Shown: positions 35,520 to 44,388, counted from the stretch's first letter. The stretch: DNA of 64,000 bases from Pseudomonadota bacterium (GCA_029779535.1 JAKPAG010000124.1:1-64000); one strand, 5' to 3'. The notes: generated from the letters alone by a model not told the origin. Numbers and translations are program-made.

Positions 35520-36491
35520 ATGAGCATTCCCCAGCTCCTGCTTTTCGCTGTTGGCCTGATGGCGTTCATGACGCTGGCCTACCTGGCGTTCTCCGGCCCT
35601 TCGGCGGCCAAGGAAAGCGCGCGTCGGCTCCAGGCGGTGCGCTATCGCCATTCCGACAGCACCACCGACAAGGTGGAAGCGCAGCTGCGCAAGGCCGTGG
35701 CCGCGCGCAAGCCGATGGTCCACAAGATCGCCGGTTCGGAATCGCGCATCGCCGCCCTGGCGCTGCGCCTGCACCGCACCGGCAAGAGCTGGACGCTGGC
35801 GCAATATGCCTATGCCTCGGGCGGGCTGGCGCTTGCGGTCACGGTGCTGGTCTACCTGAAAACCGGTGCGGCGCTGCTTGCGCTGGGGGTTGGCGCGCTG
35901 GTTGGCGCGGGGCTGCCGCACATGGTGGTGGGCTTCTTCATCAATCGCCGCTCGGCCCAGTTCACCGCCAAGTTTCCCGACGCGATCGAACTGCTGGTGC
36001 GCGGCCTGCGCTCGGGTCTGCCGGTTACCGAAACGCTGGGCGTGGTGTCCAGCGAGGTGCCGGGCCCGGTGGGCGAGGAATTCAAGCTGGTGACCGAACG
36101 CATCAAGATCGGCAAGACGATGGAGGACGCCCTCCAGGAAACCGCCGACCGGCTCAACACGCCTGAATTCAGCTTCTTCTGCATCACGCTGGCGATCCAG
36201 CGCGAAACCGGGGGCAACCTGGCGGAAACGCTGTCGAACCTGGCCGACGTGCTGCGCAAGCGCGCCCAGATGAAGCTCAAGATCAAGGCGATGAGCTCGG
36301 AATCCAAGGCCTCCGCCTATATCATCGGCGCCCTGCCCTTCACCGTGTTCGGCATGGTGTACTGGGTGAACCCGAAATACCTGAGCGGCTTCTTCACCGA
36401 TGACCGCCTGATCGCGACCGGCCTTGGCGGGCTGGTGTGGATGGGCATCGGCGCCTTCATCATGGCCCAGATGATCAATTTCGAGATCTGA
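35520..36491 (+). CDS. tadB: Tad platform protein TadB
   Basis: Inner-membrane platform subunit of the Tad pilus (T2SSF family). The 323-residue protein has an N-terminal span (LLLFAVGLMAFMTLAYL), two central spans (about 100-140), the cytoplasmic T2SSF helix domain with FPDAIELLVRGLRSGLPV and SVVSSEV-type helix turns, the motif RETGGNLAETLSNLADVLR, and two C-terminal spans. The ATG at 35520 overlaps the stop of a tiny leader frame. It lies 65 bases after cpaE with no ATPase gene between, and 22 bases before tadC. Confidence 0.93.
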   Translation: MSIPQLLLFAVGLMAFMTLAYLAFSGPSAAKESARRLQAVRYRHSDSTTDKVEAQLRKAVAARKPMVHKIAGSESRIAALALRLHRTGKSWTLAQYAYASGGLALAVTVLVYLKTGAALLALGVGALVGAGLPHMVVGFFINRRSAQFTAKFPDAIELLVRGLRSGLPVTETLGVVSSEVPGPVGEEFKLVTERIKIGKTMEDALQETADRLNTPEFSFFCITLAIQRETGGNLAETLSNLADVLRKRAQMKLKIKAMSSESKASAYIIGALPFTVFGMVYWVNPKYLSGFFTDDRLIATGLGGLVWMGIGAFIMAQMINFEI

Positions 36492-36513
36492 GCGAGGGAC
36501 TGGAACCACTGTC

Positions 36514-37518
36514 ATGAACAACCCGCCCGGACCTACTCTGCTCGGTGTCGACGTCATCTATGTCGGCTCGCTGCTGGCTGGATTGGCCGCATTTGCCGTG
36601 ATGTTCGCGATCTATACCGCGGTCACCATCCGCGATCCCATGGCCAAGCGCGTCAAGGCGCTGAACGAGCGGCGCGAGCAGCTCAAGGCCGGGATCGTCA
36701 CCCAGACCGCGAAGAAGCGCGCGTCGCTGGTGCGCAAGAACGAAACCACCGACAAGATGCGCGACACGCTGTCGTCCTTGAAGGTGCTGCAGCAAAGCCA
36801 GCTGGAAATGATCCAGCAAAAGCTGGCCCAGGCGGGGATCCGCCGCAAGGAACTGGCCGTGGCCGTGATCTTTGCGCGCATGATCCTGCCGATCGTGCTG
36901 GGCGGGATCGCCGCGTTCCTGATCTATGGCATCAACTATTTCCCGACCTGGGGCGGGATGAAGAAGCTGATCGGCTTCGCCACCGCCGTGGGCCTGGGTT
37001 ACAAGGGCCCGGAAATCTACCTGTCGAACCTGATTTCCAAGCGCACCGACGCGGTCCGCAAGGGCCTGCCCGACGCGCTCGACCTGCTGGTGATCTGCGC
37101 TGAAGCCGGTCTGACCGTCGACGCCGCGTTCAACCGCGTCGCCAAGGAACTGGGCCGCGCCTATCCGGAACTGGGCGACGAATTCGCGCTGACCGCGATC
37201 GAGCTGTCGTTCCTGTCGGAACGCCGCCAGGCGTTTGAAAACCTGGCCTGGCGCGTCAACCTCGAAGCGGTCAAGGGCGTGACCACCACCATGGTCCAGA
37301 CCGAACGCTACGGCACCCCGCTCGCCTCGGCGCTGCGCGTGCTCTCGGCCGAATTCCGCAACGAACGCATGATGCGCGCCGAAGAAAAGGCCGCGCGCCT
37401 TCCCGCGATCATGACCGTGCCGCTGATCCTGTTCATCCTGCCGGTGCTGTTCATCGTGATCCTTGGCCCGGCGGCCTGCTCGATCGCCGACGCCTTCTCG
37501 GCCAAGCCCGGACGGTAG
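36514..37518 (+). CDS. tadC: Tad platform protein TadC
   Basis: Second platform subunit (T2SSF family). The 334-residue protein starts with a span (VIYVGSLLAGLAAFAVMFAIY). A long charged cytoplasmic stretch follows, then two spans (about 125-165), the T2SSF helix domain with GLPDALDLLVICAEAGLTVD and AFNRVAKELGRAYPELGDEF, and a last span ending GPAACSIADAF. The alternation of TadB and TadC is normal in the locus. It is the last pilus gene here; a bidirectional terminator follows at 37544. No tadD, tadE/G or flp pilin gene is next to it. Confidence 0.93.
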   Translation: MNNPPGPTLLGVDVIYVGSLLAGLAAFAVMFAIYTAVTIRDPMAKRVKALNERREQLKAGIVTQTAKKRASLVRKNETTDKMRDTLSSLKVLQQSQLEMIQQKLAQAGIRRKELAVAVIFARMILPIVLGGIAAFLIYGINYFPTWGGMKKLIGFATAVGLGYKGPEIYLSNLISKRTDAVRKGLPDALDLLVICAEAGLTVDAAFNRVAKELGRAYPELGDEFALTAIELSFLSERRQAFENLAWRVNLEAVKGVTTTMVQTERYGTPLASALRVLSAEFRNERMMRAEEKAARLPAIMTVPLILFILPVLFIVILGPAACSIADAFSAKPGR

Positions 37519-37543
37519 AAAGCCCGACCAGCCGAAACCAGAA

Positions 37544-37578
37544 AGAGCCCCAGAAGCCATGCTTCCGGGGCTCTTTTT
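37544..37578 (+). terminator. Bidirectional terminator after tadC
   Basis: AGAGCCCC-AGAAGC (37544-37557) pairs with GCTTCCGGGGCTCT across a 3-base loop with one mismatch, followed by TTTTT. On the minus strand the same stem is followed by TTTC and lies just past the FAA-hydrolase stop, so it can serve both converging transcripts. Confidence 0.88.
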
Positions 37579-37605
37579 CAAGATACTCGTTTATTCGCGC
37601 TGTCT

Positions 37606-38613
37606 TCAGGCGGGAACCACTTCTCCCTCGATCGCGCCGAAGATGCTGTGGCCCTTGGCATCGCGCATCTCGATCCGCACCACGTCGCCGTGGCGCAGGA
37701 ACGGAGTGCTGGGGGAACCGGCGGCGATGGTTTCGACCATGCGCTGTTCGGCAATGCACGAATAGCCGCGCCCGCCCGCGCTGCACGGGCGGCCGGGCGA
37801 ACCATCGGGATCGCGGTTCGACACCGTGCCCGACCCGATGATCGAACCTGCCCCGATCCGCCGCGTCTTCGCCAGGTGGGCGATCAGCGTGCCGAAATCG
37901 AAAGTGCATTCCTCGCCCGCCTCGGCCCGGCCGAACGGCTGGCCGTTGAGATCGACGCTGAGCACGTGGCTCAGCCGCCCGCCCTGCCAGGCCGCGCCCA
38001 ATTCGTCCGGGGTGACGAACACGGGAGAGAAATGCGTTGCCGGCTTGGACTGGACAAAGCCGAAGCCTTTGCCCAGTTCGCCCGGGATCAGGTTGCGCAA
38101 GGACACGTCGTTGACCAGCCCGACCAGCCGGATGTGATCAAGCGCCGCGACCGGATCCACCCCCTGCGGCACATCGCCGGTGACCACGCAGATCTCCGCC
38201 TCCATGTCGCAGCCCCAGGCCTCGTCGGCCAGGGTGATCGGGGCGCGCGCGCCGCGCAGGTCGTCGCTGCCGCCCTGATACATCAGCGGGTCATTCCAGA
38301 AGCTGTCCGGCAGCTCGCTCCCCCGCGCCTTGCGCACCAGTTCGACATGATTGACGTAGGCCGATCCATCGGCCCACTGGTAGGCGCGCGGCAGCGGCGC
38401 CAGCGCAGCGCGTTCATGGAACCGGTCGCGCGGGATCGCGCCGTGTTCCAGCTCGGTCGCCAGCGCGCGCAGCGCCGGTTCGTGCCGGTCCCAGTCATCC
38501 AGCGCGGCCTGCAAGGTCGGCACCAGGTGTCCCGCATCCGCATACCAGGCCAGGTCCGCCGAGACGACCACCAGCCGCCCGTCGCGGCCACCCGAAAGCG
38601 AGGCAAGTTTCAT
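37606..38613 (-). CDS. Fumarylacetoacetate hydrolase family protein
   Basis: A 335-residue enzyme of the FAH/acylpyruvase superfamily that cleaves C-C bonds. The C-terminal FAH domain (about 95-335) has the metal site in GCDMEAEICVVTG (Glu pair), LRNLIPGELGKGFGFVQSKPA (Lys and substrate loop), and the metal and base residues in IGSGTVSNRDPDG, with RHGDVVRIEM near the end. The N-terminal SH3-like part (1-95) is typical of the 330-residue bacterial FAH group. The neighbour maiA points to the last step of homogentisate degradation (fumarylacetoacetate to fumarate and acetoacetate). The ATG overlaps the marR stop by four bases. The hmgA gene for homogentisate dioxygenase is not in the window. Confidence 0.88.
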   Translation of the reverse strand: MKLASLSGGRDGRLVVVSADLAWYADAGHLVPTLQAALDDWDRHEPALRALATELEHGAIPRDRFHERAALAPLPRAYQWADGSAYVNHVELVRKARGSELPDSFWNDPLMYQGGSDDLRGARAPITLADEAWGCDMEAEICVVTGDVPQGVDPVAALDHIRLVGLVNDVSLRNLIPGELGKGFGFVQSKPATHFSPVFVTPDELGAAWQGGRLSHVLSVDLNGQPFGRAEAGEECTFDFGTLIAHLAKTRRIGAGSIIGSGTVSNRDPDGSPGRPCSAGGRGYSCIAEQRMVETIAAGSPSTPFLRHGDVVRIEMRDAKGHSIFGAIEGEVVPA

Positions 38614-39089
38614 GCTTGGTCATCCCTGTCTGCGGCACCCGCGCTTTCCAGCACGCGCACCTGTTCGTTGATCCGGGCCAGCGTGGCCTTGAAATCCTTG
38701 CGTTCCTGGGCGGTCAGGGCGGCAAACAGGCGCTGTTCGATGTCCAGCGCCAGCGGCATGATTTCGCCATGCATCTGCTGCCCGGCCGAGGTCAGCTCGA
38801 GATGGTGCGAGCGCCCGTCACGGTCATTGGGGCTGCGCCGGACGAGGCCGCGTTCTTCGAGTGCCTTGCAGGCGCGGTTGACCGCGACCTTGTCCATCCG
38901 CGTCGAACTGACCAGCCGGCGCTGGGTCAGCGCCCCGGCATCACCCAGCACGGCCATGACCCGCCATTCGGGGATCTTGAGACCGAAGCGCGCCTGATAT
39001 TGCTGCGCCACCACATCGCTGACCGCATTGGTCGTGACGCTCATCAGGTAGGGCAGGAAATCGGAAAGGCGGGACTTGGCGGCGGGCAT
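38610..39089 (-). CDS. MarR family transcriptional regulator
   Basis: A 159-residue winged-helix regulator. It has N-terminal helices (SRLSDFLPYLMSVTTNAV), a winged HTH (about 40-105: LKIPEWRVMAVLGDAGALTQ then STRMDKVAVNRACKALEERG), the wing RRSPNDRDGRSHHLELT (Asp-Arg-x-Gly-Arg, the usual MarR wing) and a C-terminal dimerisation helix. It is coupled to the FAA hydrolase gene by a 4-base overlap. A perfect 11-base inverted repeat starts one base before its ATG and covers its ribosome-binding site, so auto-repression is likely, with the ligand probably a pathway intermediate such as homogentisate. Confidence 0.9.
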   Translation of the reverse strand: MPAAKSRLSDFLPYLMSVTTNAVSDVVAQQYQARFGLKIPEWRVMAVLGDAGALTQRRLVSSTRMDKVAVNRACKALEERGLVRRSPNDRDGRSHHLELTSAGQQMHGEIMPLALDIEQRLFAALTAQERKDFKATLARINEQVRVLESAGAADRDDQA

Positions 39090-39090
39090 G

Positions 39091-39120
39091 GCAAACTGGT
39101 TCCTGTTGCAACCAGTTTGC
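39091..39120. promoter_or_regulatory. Perfect dyad at the marR start (operator candidate)
   Basis: Inverted arms GCAAACTGGTT (39091-39101) and AACCAGTTTGC (39110-39120) with an 8-base centre, one base upstream of the marR start codon at 39089. The centre supplies AGGA, the probable ribosome site, so a bound protein would block initiation. A perfect 11-base dyad beside a MarR gene is typical of an auto-operator. Confidence 0.7.
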
Positions 39121-39149
39121 TAGGACCGATCCGGCACCAGCGCAAGCGC

Positions 39150-39782
39150 TTAGGCGGGCTTCACCGCTTCGGGCGCGGCAGCAGCGAAGGCGGGCCATTC
39201 GCGCAGCGCCGCATCGATCCGCACTAGCCGGGGAAAGGGATCGAGCGGCAGGCCAAACCGCCGCGCATTGTACATCTGCGGAACCAGGCACAGATCGGAA
39301 ATGTCCGGCGCCGCGCCGCCCAGCAGGCCGTCAGCCGGGGCCTGCGCTTCCAGCGTGGCGAACCCGGCGCCGATCCAGCGATGGATCCAGGCGGTGACCT
39401 GCGGCTCGCTCGCCGCGAAATCGCCGCGCAGGCTATTGAGCACGCGCAGGTTGGCAATCGGGTGAATATCGGCGGCGATCACCAGCGCGCGGGCCATCGC
39501 CTGGGCGCGGGCGGCGGGATCGGCCGGGATCAGACGCGGCTCGTTCCAGCGCGCGTCGATATAGTCGATGATCGCCAGACTTTGCGTCAGCAGCGCCCCG
39601 TCCACTTCCAGCGCGGGCACCAGCCCCTGCGGATTGACCGCACGGTAAGCCGCCCCGGCCTGTTCCCCGGCGGCCAGGTCGATCGGGCGGCTTTCCCAGT
39701 CGACGCCTTTCAGCGCCAGTGCGATCCGCACCCGGTAGGCAGCGCTGCTGCGCCAGTAATCGTAAAGGACCGGCCGGGTCAT
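39150..39782 (-). CDS. maiA: Maleylacetoacetate isomerase (zeta glutathione transferase)
   Basis: Glutathione-dependent cis-trans isomerase of tyrosine/homogentisate degradation, making fumarylacetoacetate. The 210-residue protein has the zeta-class signature YDYWRSSAAYRVRIALALKG (SSxxYRVRIAL), the thioredoxin fold with VNPQGLVPALEV and LTQSLAIIDYIDARW (Ser of the SLAIIDYI glutathione site), and the helical C-terminal domain with APDISDLCLVPQMYNARRFG. Its ATG overlaps the mtnP stop by four bases. marR and the FAA hydrolase gene, the next step, lie 60 bases further on. It could also act as a maleylpyruvate isomerase. Confidence 0.92.
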   Translation of the reverse strand: MTRPVLYDYWRSSAAYRVRIALALKGVDWESRPIDLAAGEQAGAAYRAVNPQGLVPALEVDGALLTQSLAIIDYIDARWNEPRLIPADPAARAQAMARALVIAADIHPIANLRVLNSLRGDFAASEPQVTAWIHRWIGAGFATLEAQAPADGLLGGAAPDISDLCLVPQMYNARRFGLPLDPFPRLVRIDAALREWPAFAAAAPEAVKPA

Positions 39783-40648
39783 CCCAGCACGCGCCCGGCG
39801 ACCGCGTGCAGCCGCGCGATCAGGGCCCGGTCACGCGCCGCGGGCGCGGTCATGATCGCGTGGTCCAGCGCCGTGTCGATCGGGCCAGGGCTGCGCCGCG
39901 CCGGCAGGCTGGCGGCAAAGCGCCGGACGACCTGGTTGGCCAGCGCGACATTGCGGTGCATCACCGCCAGCACTTCGGCGGCATCGACCGCCTCGGCTTC
40001 CTCGCGCCAGCTGTCATAGTCGGTCACCATGGCAAGCAGGGCATAGGGCAGCTCCGCCTCCCGCGCGAGGCGGGCTTCGGGCATGGCAGTCATCCCGATC
40101 ACATGGGCGCCCCACTGGCGGTACAGCCGGCTTTCAGCGCGGGTCGAAAACTGCGGCCCTTCCATCGCCAGATAGGTCCCGCCGCGATGGACCGTGGCCC
40201 CTTCCCCGGCCGCCGCATCGGCCAGCGCGGCGGACAGGCGCGGGCAGACCGGATCGGCCATGCTGACATGGGCGACGAGGCCCGGGCCGAAGAAGCTGTT
40301 CTCGCGGCTGGTGGTGCGTTCGATGAACTGGTCAACCGCCACGAAATGCCCCGGTCGGCGCGCTTCGTCCAATGAACCAACGGCGGACAGCGCGATCACG
40401 TCGGTCACCCCGCAGCGCTTCAGCACGTCGATATTGGCGCGGTAATTGACCAGATGCGGCGGGATCCGGTGCCCGGGGCCGTGGCGCGGCAGGAAGGTAA
40501 ACCGCACGCCGGACAGCCGCCCGGTGGTGACGGGGGCCGATGGTTCGCCAAACGGGCTGGAAACCGCGATGTCCTGCGCCTCGTCCAGCCCGATGCCCGC
40601 TGCCAGGCCCGAACCGCCGATCACGCCGATATGAAAGGTGTCGCTCAT
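39779..40648 (-). CDS. mtnP: S-methyl-5'-thioadenosine phosphorylase
   Basis: Phosphorolysis of methylthioadenosine to adenine and methylthioribose 1-phosphate, first step of methionine salvage. The 289-residue protein has GVIGGSGLAAG at the start, LPRHGPGHRIPPHLVNYRAN (phosphate site), IALSAVGSLDE, and the purine and ribose region YLAMEGPQFSTRAESRLY and GMTAMPEARLAREAELPYA near residue 195. MTAP is favoured over purine nucleoside phosphorylase by the NMTAMPEA-like segment. Its ATG 40648 overlaps the TetR stop by four bases; an in-frame start at 40687 is rejected. Its place in an operon of fatty-acid and tyrosine breakdown is unusual. Confidence 0.93.
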   Translation of the reverse strand: MSDTFHIGVIGGSGLAAGIGLDEAQDIAVSSPFGEPSAPVTTGRLSGVRFTFLPRHGPGHRIPPHLVNYRANIDVLKRCGVTDVIALSAVGSLDEARRPGHFVAVDQFIERTTSRENSFFGPGLVAHVSMADPVCPRLSAALADAAAGEGATVHRGGTYLAMEGPQFSTRAESRLYRQWGAHVIGMTAMPEARLAREAELPYALLAMVTDYDSWREEAEAVDAAEVLAVMHRNVALANQVVRRFAASLPARRSPGPIDTALDHAIMTAPAARDRALIARLHAVAGRVLG

Positions 40649-41283
40649 TTGTAAGCGAGGATACCCGCCATGATGAAGTCGATGCAATGGGCGCGATAGG
40701 CATCGCGCAAGTCTTCGGTCAGCGTATCGGTATCGAAGCAGTGCTTCAGCACCAGCCGGGTCGAAAAGAACCGGTCCGCCGCGCCGGTGGCCGTGAAATA
40801 GAACAGCTGCGGATCGACGTTGCGGAACACGCCTTGCGCAACCCCGTCCTTGATCAGCTTGTCATAGGCCCGGCTGAGCGGCGCGAGATAGGTTTCCGCG
40901 ATCCGCTTGGCCTCCTCGGGGTCGCTTTCGCGCACCAGCCGCATCAGCAGGCGGTTGAGGTAGGGCGTCTGGTAATAGCAATCGACCATGGCCCCGATGT
41001 GCCGGCGCAGCCGGGTTTCGGGGCTCATGTCCTTGGCCATCAGCGCGTCGACCGAATGGACGATGTCGATCATGTCGCGATCGAGCAGGGCCTTCATCAG
41101 CCCGGCCTTGTTGCCGAAGTAGTATTTGACCAGCGCCGAATTCAGCCCCGAGCGCAGCGACAGTTCCGACAGCGAAATATCGACGATGTCGCCTTCGCGC
41201 ATGATGTCCGACGCGGTCTGCAACAGCAGTTCGCGCGCACCCGGGGGCGCATCACTGGCTCCTTGCGGCGTCGCCTCGGTCAT
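40645..41283 (-). CDS. TetR family regulator
   Basis: A 212-residue one-component regulator. The N-terminal HTH (about 17-62) reads ARELLLQTASDIMREGDIVD, then LSELSLRSGLNSALVKYYFG with the typical recognition helix end NSALVKYYFGNKAGL. The C-terminal ligand domain (about 75-212) is mostly helical and hydrophobic. The start is ATG 41283, overlapping the enoyl-CoA hydratase stop by four bases, and its own stop overlaps mtnP. As it shares the run with thiolase, SDR and hydratase, it probably senses an acyl-CoA or related intermediate and acts on the palindrome at 44373. Confidence 0.9.
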   Translation of the reverse strand: MTEATPQGASDAPPGARELLLQTASDIMREGDIVDISLSELSLRSGLNSALVKYYFGNKAGLMKALLDRDMIDIVHSVDALMAKDMSPETRLRRHIGAMVDCYYQTPYLNRLLMRLVRESDPEEAKRIAETYLAPLSRAYDKLIKDGVAQGVFRNVDPQLFYFTATGAADRFFSTRLVLKHCFDTDTLTEDLRDAYRAHCIDFIMAGILAYK

Positions 41284-42149
41284 TCGTAGGTCGGCTCCTC
41301 CCACCACGGGTAGAAGTCTGGCATATCGGCAGAAACCTTGCCCGGAAAGGCGGGCGGGCGCTTCTCGAGGAAGCTTTGCACACCTTCCTTGGCATCGACA
41401 CCCTTCGACAGGCGATAGATCGCGCGGCTGTCCACCTTGTGCGCGTCCATCGGGTGCGCGCCCGAGGGAATGCGCCACAGCATCGCGCGGGTCATCGAGA
41501 CCGACACGGCCGAGGTGTTGTCGGCAATTTCGCGGGCCAGGCCCCGCGCGGCGTCGATCAGCTGGCCCTGAGGGTGGATCGAGCGCACCAGGCCGCCGCG
41601 CTGCGCTTCCTCGGCGTCGAAAATGCGGCCGGTCATGCACCATTCCATCGCCTGCGAAACACCGACCAGGCGCGGCAGGAACCAGCTGGAGCAGGCTTCC
41701 GGCACGATCCCGCGCCGGGCAAAAACAAAACCGTAGCGCGCGTTTTCGCTGGCCAGGCGGATGTCCAACGGCAGCTGCATGGTCACGCCCACGCCAACGG
41801 CAACGCCGTTGCAGGCCGAAATCAACGGCTTCTTCGAATTGAACAGGCGCAGCGTCAGCAGCCCGCCGCCATCGCGCACGCGCGGGTCGGACAGGGTTTC
41901 AACCGCTTCGCCGCTGGCAAAGACCGCGCGGCCATCTTCCGGGGTCAGGTCGGCGCCGGCGCAGAAGGCGCGCTCGCCCGCGCCGGTGATGATCACCGCC
42001 CGCACGCTGTCATCGGCGTCGGTGCGGTCCATGGCATCGATGATTTCGTTCATCATCGTGCCGGTGAAGGCATTGAGCTTGTCCGGACGGTTCAGCGTCA
42101 GCGTGGCGATGCCTTCGCTGATGTGCAGATCGATCTGCGAATAACCCAT
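41280..42149 (-). CDS. Enoyl-CoA hydratase/isomerase family protein
   Basis: Crotonase-fold enzyme of beta-oxidation, adding water to a 2-enoyl-CoA. The 289-residue protein has the oxyanion-hole motifs AFCAGADLTPEDGRA near residue 66 and NGVAVGVGVTMQLPLDIRLA near residue 113, and the catalytic-Glu region GIVPEACSSWFLPRLVG near residue 140 (single Glu). The C-terminal helices carry AMEWCMTGRIFDAEEA. The ATG at 42149 has GGGAGAAGG just upstream. It is separated from the SDR by 174 bases containing a REP-like repeat, then overlaps the TetR gene. Substrate length is unknown. Confidence 0.92.
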   Translation of the reverse strand: MGYSQIDLHISEGIATLTLNRPDKLNAFTGTMMNEIIDAMDRTDADDSVRAVIITGAGERAFCAGADLTPEDGRAVFASGEAVETLSDPRVRDGGGLLTLRLFNSKKPLISACNGVAVGVGVTMQLPLDIRLASENARYGFVFARRGIVPEACSSWFLPRLVGVSQAMEWCMTGRIFDAEEAQRGGLVRSIHPQGQLIDAARGLAREIADNTSAVSVSMTRAMLWRIPSGAHPMDAHKVDSRAIYRLSKGVDAKEGVQSFLEKRPPAFPGKVSADMPDFYPWWEEPTYE

Positions 42150-42186
42150 TGCCTTCTCCCGTATTCGTTTTTCATTCGACAATTCG

Positions 42187-42317
42187 TGCCGGATTCCGGC
42201 GCAGGGTGGAGCGAGAATGGTTGCTTTCGAGAACCGGCGCGGAGCGACCTTGCAGGTCGTGAGCACCGGAAGCGCGGAAAGCTGCCATTCGCAGCCCGCC
42301 CTGGGCCGGAAGGCGGG
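42187..42317. repeat. REP-like nested hairpin repeat
   Basis: A palindromic intergenic unit between the SDR and hydratase genes. An outer imperfect stem pairs 42211-42227 with 42277-42292; inside is CGACCT (42245-42250) with AGGTCG (42254-42259). Flanking small dyads are GCCGG/CCGGC near 42189 and CCCGCC/GGCGGG at 42295-42317. It resembles dispersed sphingomonad repeats of the type 'gtcg-tgagcaccgg', but only one copy is seen in this window. Confidence 0.55.
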
Positions 42318-42323
42318 ACAAAT

Positions 42324-43106
<783 letters not shown>

Positions 43107-43171
43107 TTCAAATACTCCGGTTCAGAATCTGGGGTTGTTCAGACCAATTCGACAGGCGGGTTGAGCTCTGC

Positions 43172-44344
43172 TCAGACCATTTCCACAATGGTGACGTTGG
43201 CGACGCCGCCGCCTTCGCACATCGTCTGCAGGCCGTACTTGCCGCCCCGCGCCTTGAGCGCATGAAGCAGCGTGGACATCAGCTTGGTGCCCGAGGCGCC
43301 CAGCGGGTGGCCGAGCGCGATCGCGCCGCCATTGACGTTGAGCTTTTCCGGGTCCGCGCCGGTGTGCTTGAGCCAGGCCATCGGCACCGAAGCGAAGGCT
43401 TCGTTGACTTCGTAGAGGTCAATGTCGCCGATCTTGAGGCCGGCCTTGGCCAGCGCCTTGTCGGTGGCGAACAGCGGTTCCTCAAGCATGATGATCGGAT
43501 CGCCGGCCGTCACCGTCAGGGTGTGGACGCGGGCCAGCGGCGTGAGGTTGTAGCGCTTGAGCGCGGCTTCCGAGACGATCAGCGCGGCCGAGGAACCGTC
43601 GCAGATCTGGCTCGAGGTCGCGGCGGTCAGCGCGCCGCCTTCCTGCAGCAGCTTGACCCCGGCGATGCTTTCCAGCGTGGCGTCCCAGCGGATGCCTTCG
43701 TCCACGGTGTGCTGCGCCGGGCCTTCCGGGGTTTCGATGTCAATCGGCACGATTTCAGCGTTGAAGGCCCCGGCCTTGGTCGCGGCAATCGCGCGCTCGT
43801 GGCTGGTCAGGGCGAAACGGTCGAGATCGTCCTTGGTGAAGCCGTGCTTCTTGACGATCATTTCCGCGCCCATGAACTGCGACCACATCACGCCCGGATA
43901 CTTGGCTTCCAGCCCCGGCGACTTGTAGTTGCCCAGGCCTTCCTTCATGTGGAACATCGCGCTCGAGCCCATCGGCACGCGGGTCATGCTTTCGACGCCG
44001 GCGGCAATCACCACGTCCTGCACGCCGCTCATCACGGCCTGCGCGGCGAACTGGATCGCCTGCTGCGAAGAACCGCACTGGCGATCGATCGTCACCGCCG
44101 GGGTGCTCTGCGGCAGCAGCTTGCTGGCCAGGACCGAATTGCGGCCAACCTGCCCGGCCTGCTGCCCGGCCTGGGTGACGCAGCCCATGATCACGTCTTC
44201 GACCGCATTGGGGTCGATCCCGGTCCGGGCGACCAGCGCGTCGAGCGTGGCGGCGGCAAGGTCCACGGGGTGAACCCCGGCAAGGCGGCCGTTGCGGCGC
44301 CCGCCGGCGGTGCGAAATGCATCAACGATATAGGCTGTCGCCAT
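43172..44344 (-). CDS. Acetyl-CoA C-acyltransferase (thiolase)
   Basis: Degradative thiolase that splits 3-oxoacyl-CoA and releases acetyl-CoA. The 390-residue protein has the nucleophile Cys90 in VTIDRQCGSSQQAIQFA, the His in GGAIALGHPLGASG near residue 345 and the second Cys in GLQTMCEGGGVANVTIV near residue 375. The start is ATG 44344; an in-frame start at 44410 would cross the palindrome at 44373. It is the first gene of the run thiolase-SDR-hydratase-TetR, and is divergent from a TonB-dependent receptor. Confidence 0.95.
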   Translation of the reverse strand: MATAYIVDAFRTAGGRRNGRLAGVHPVDLAAATLDALVARTGIDPNAVEDVIMGCVTQAGQQAGQVGRNSVLASKLLPQSTPAVTIDRQCGSSQQAIQFAAQAVMSGVQDVVIAAGVESMTRVPMGSSAMFHMKEGLGNYKSPGLEAKYPGVMWSQFMGAEMIVKKHGFTKDDLDRFALTSHERAIAATKAGAFNAEIVPIDIETPEGPAQHTVDEGIRWDATLESIAGVKLLQEGGALTAATSSQICDGSSAALIVSEAALKRYNLTPLARVHTLTVTAGDPIIMLEEPLFATDKALAKAGLKIGDIDLYEVNEAFASVPMAWLKHTGADPEKLNVNGGAIALGHPLGASGTKLMSTLLHALKARGGKYGLQTMCEGGGVANVTIVEMV

Positions 44345-44372
44345 GATCCGACTCCCATTGGCAAGATACGAT

Positions 44373-44388
44373 TTAATCGATCGATTAA
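44373..44388. promoter_or_regulatory. 16-base perfect palindrome TTAATCGATCGATTAA (TetR operator candidate)
   Basis: TTAATCGATCGATTAA is perfectly symmetric, 29 bases upstream of the thiolase start and 242 bases upstream of the TonB receptor start. Symmetric 16-20 base sites are typical for TetR dimers, and a TetR gene lies in the same run. It could control the thiolase promoter. Confidence 0.7.
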
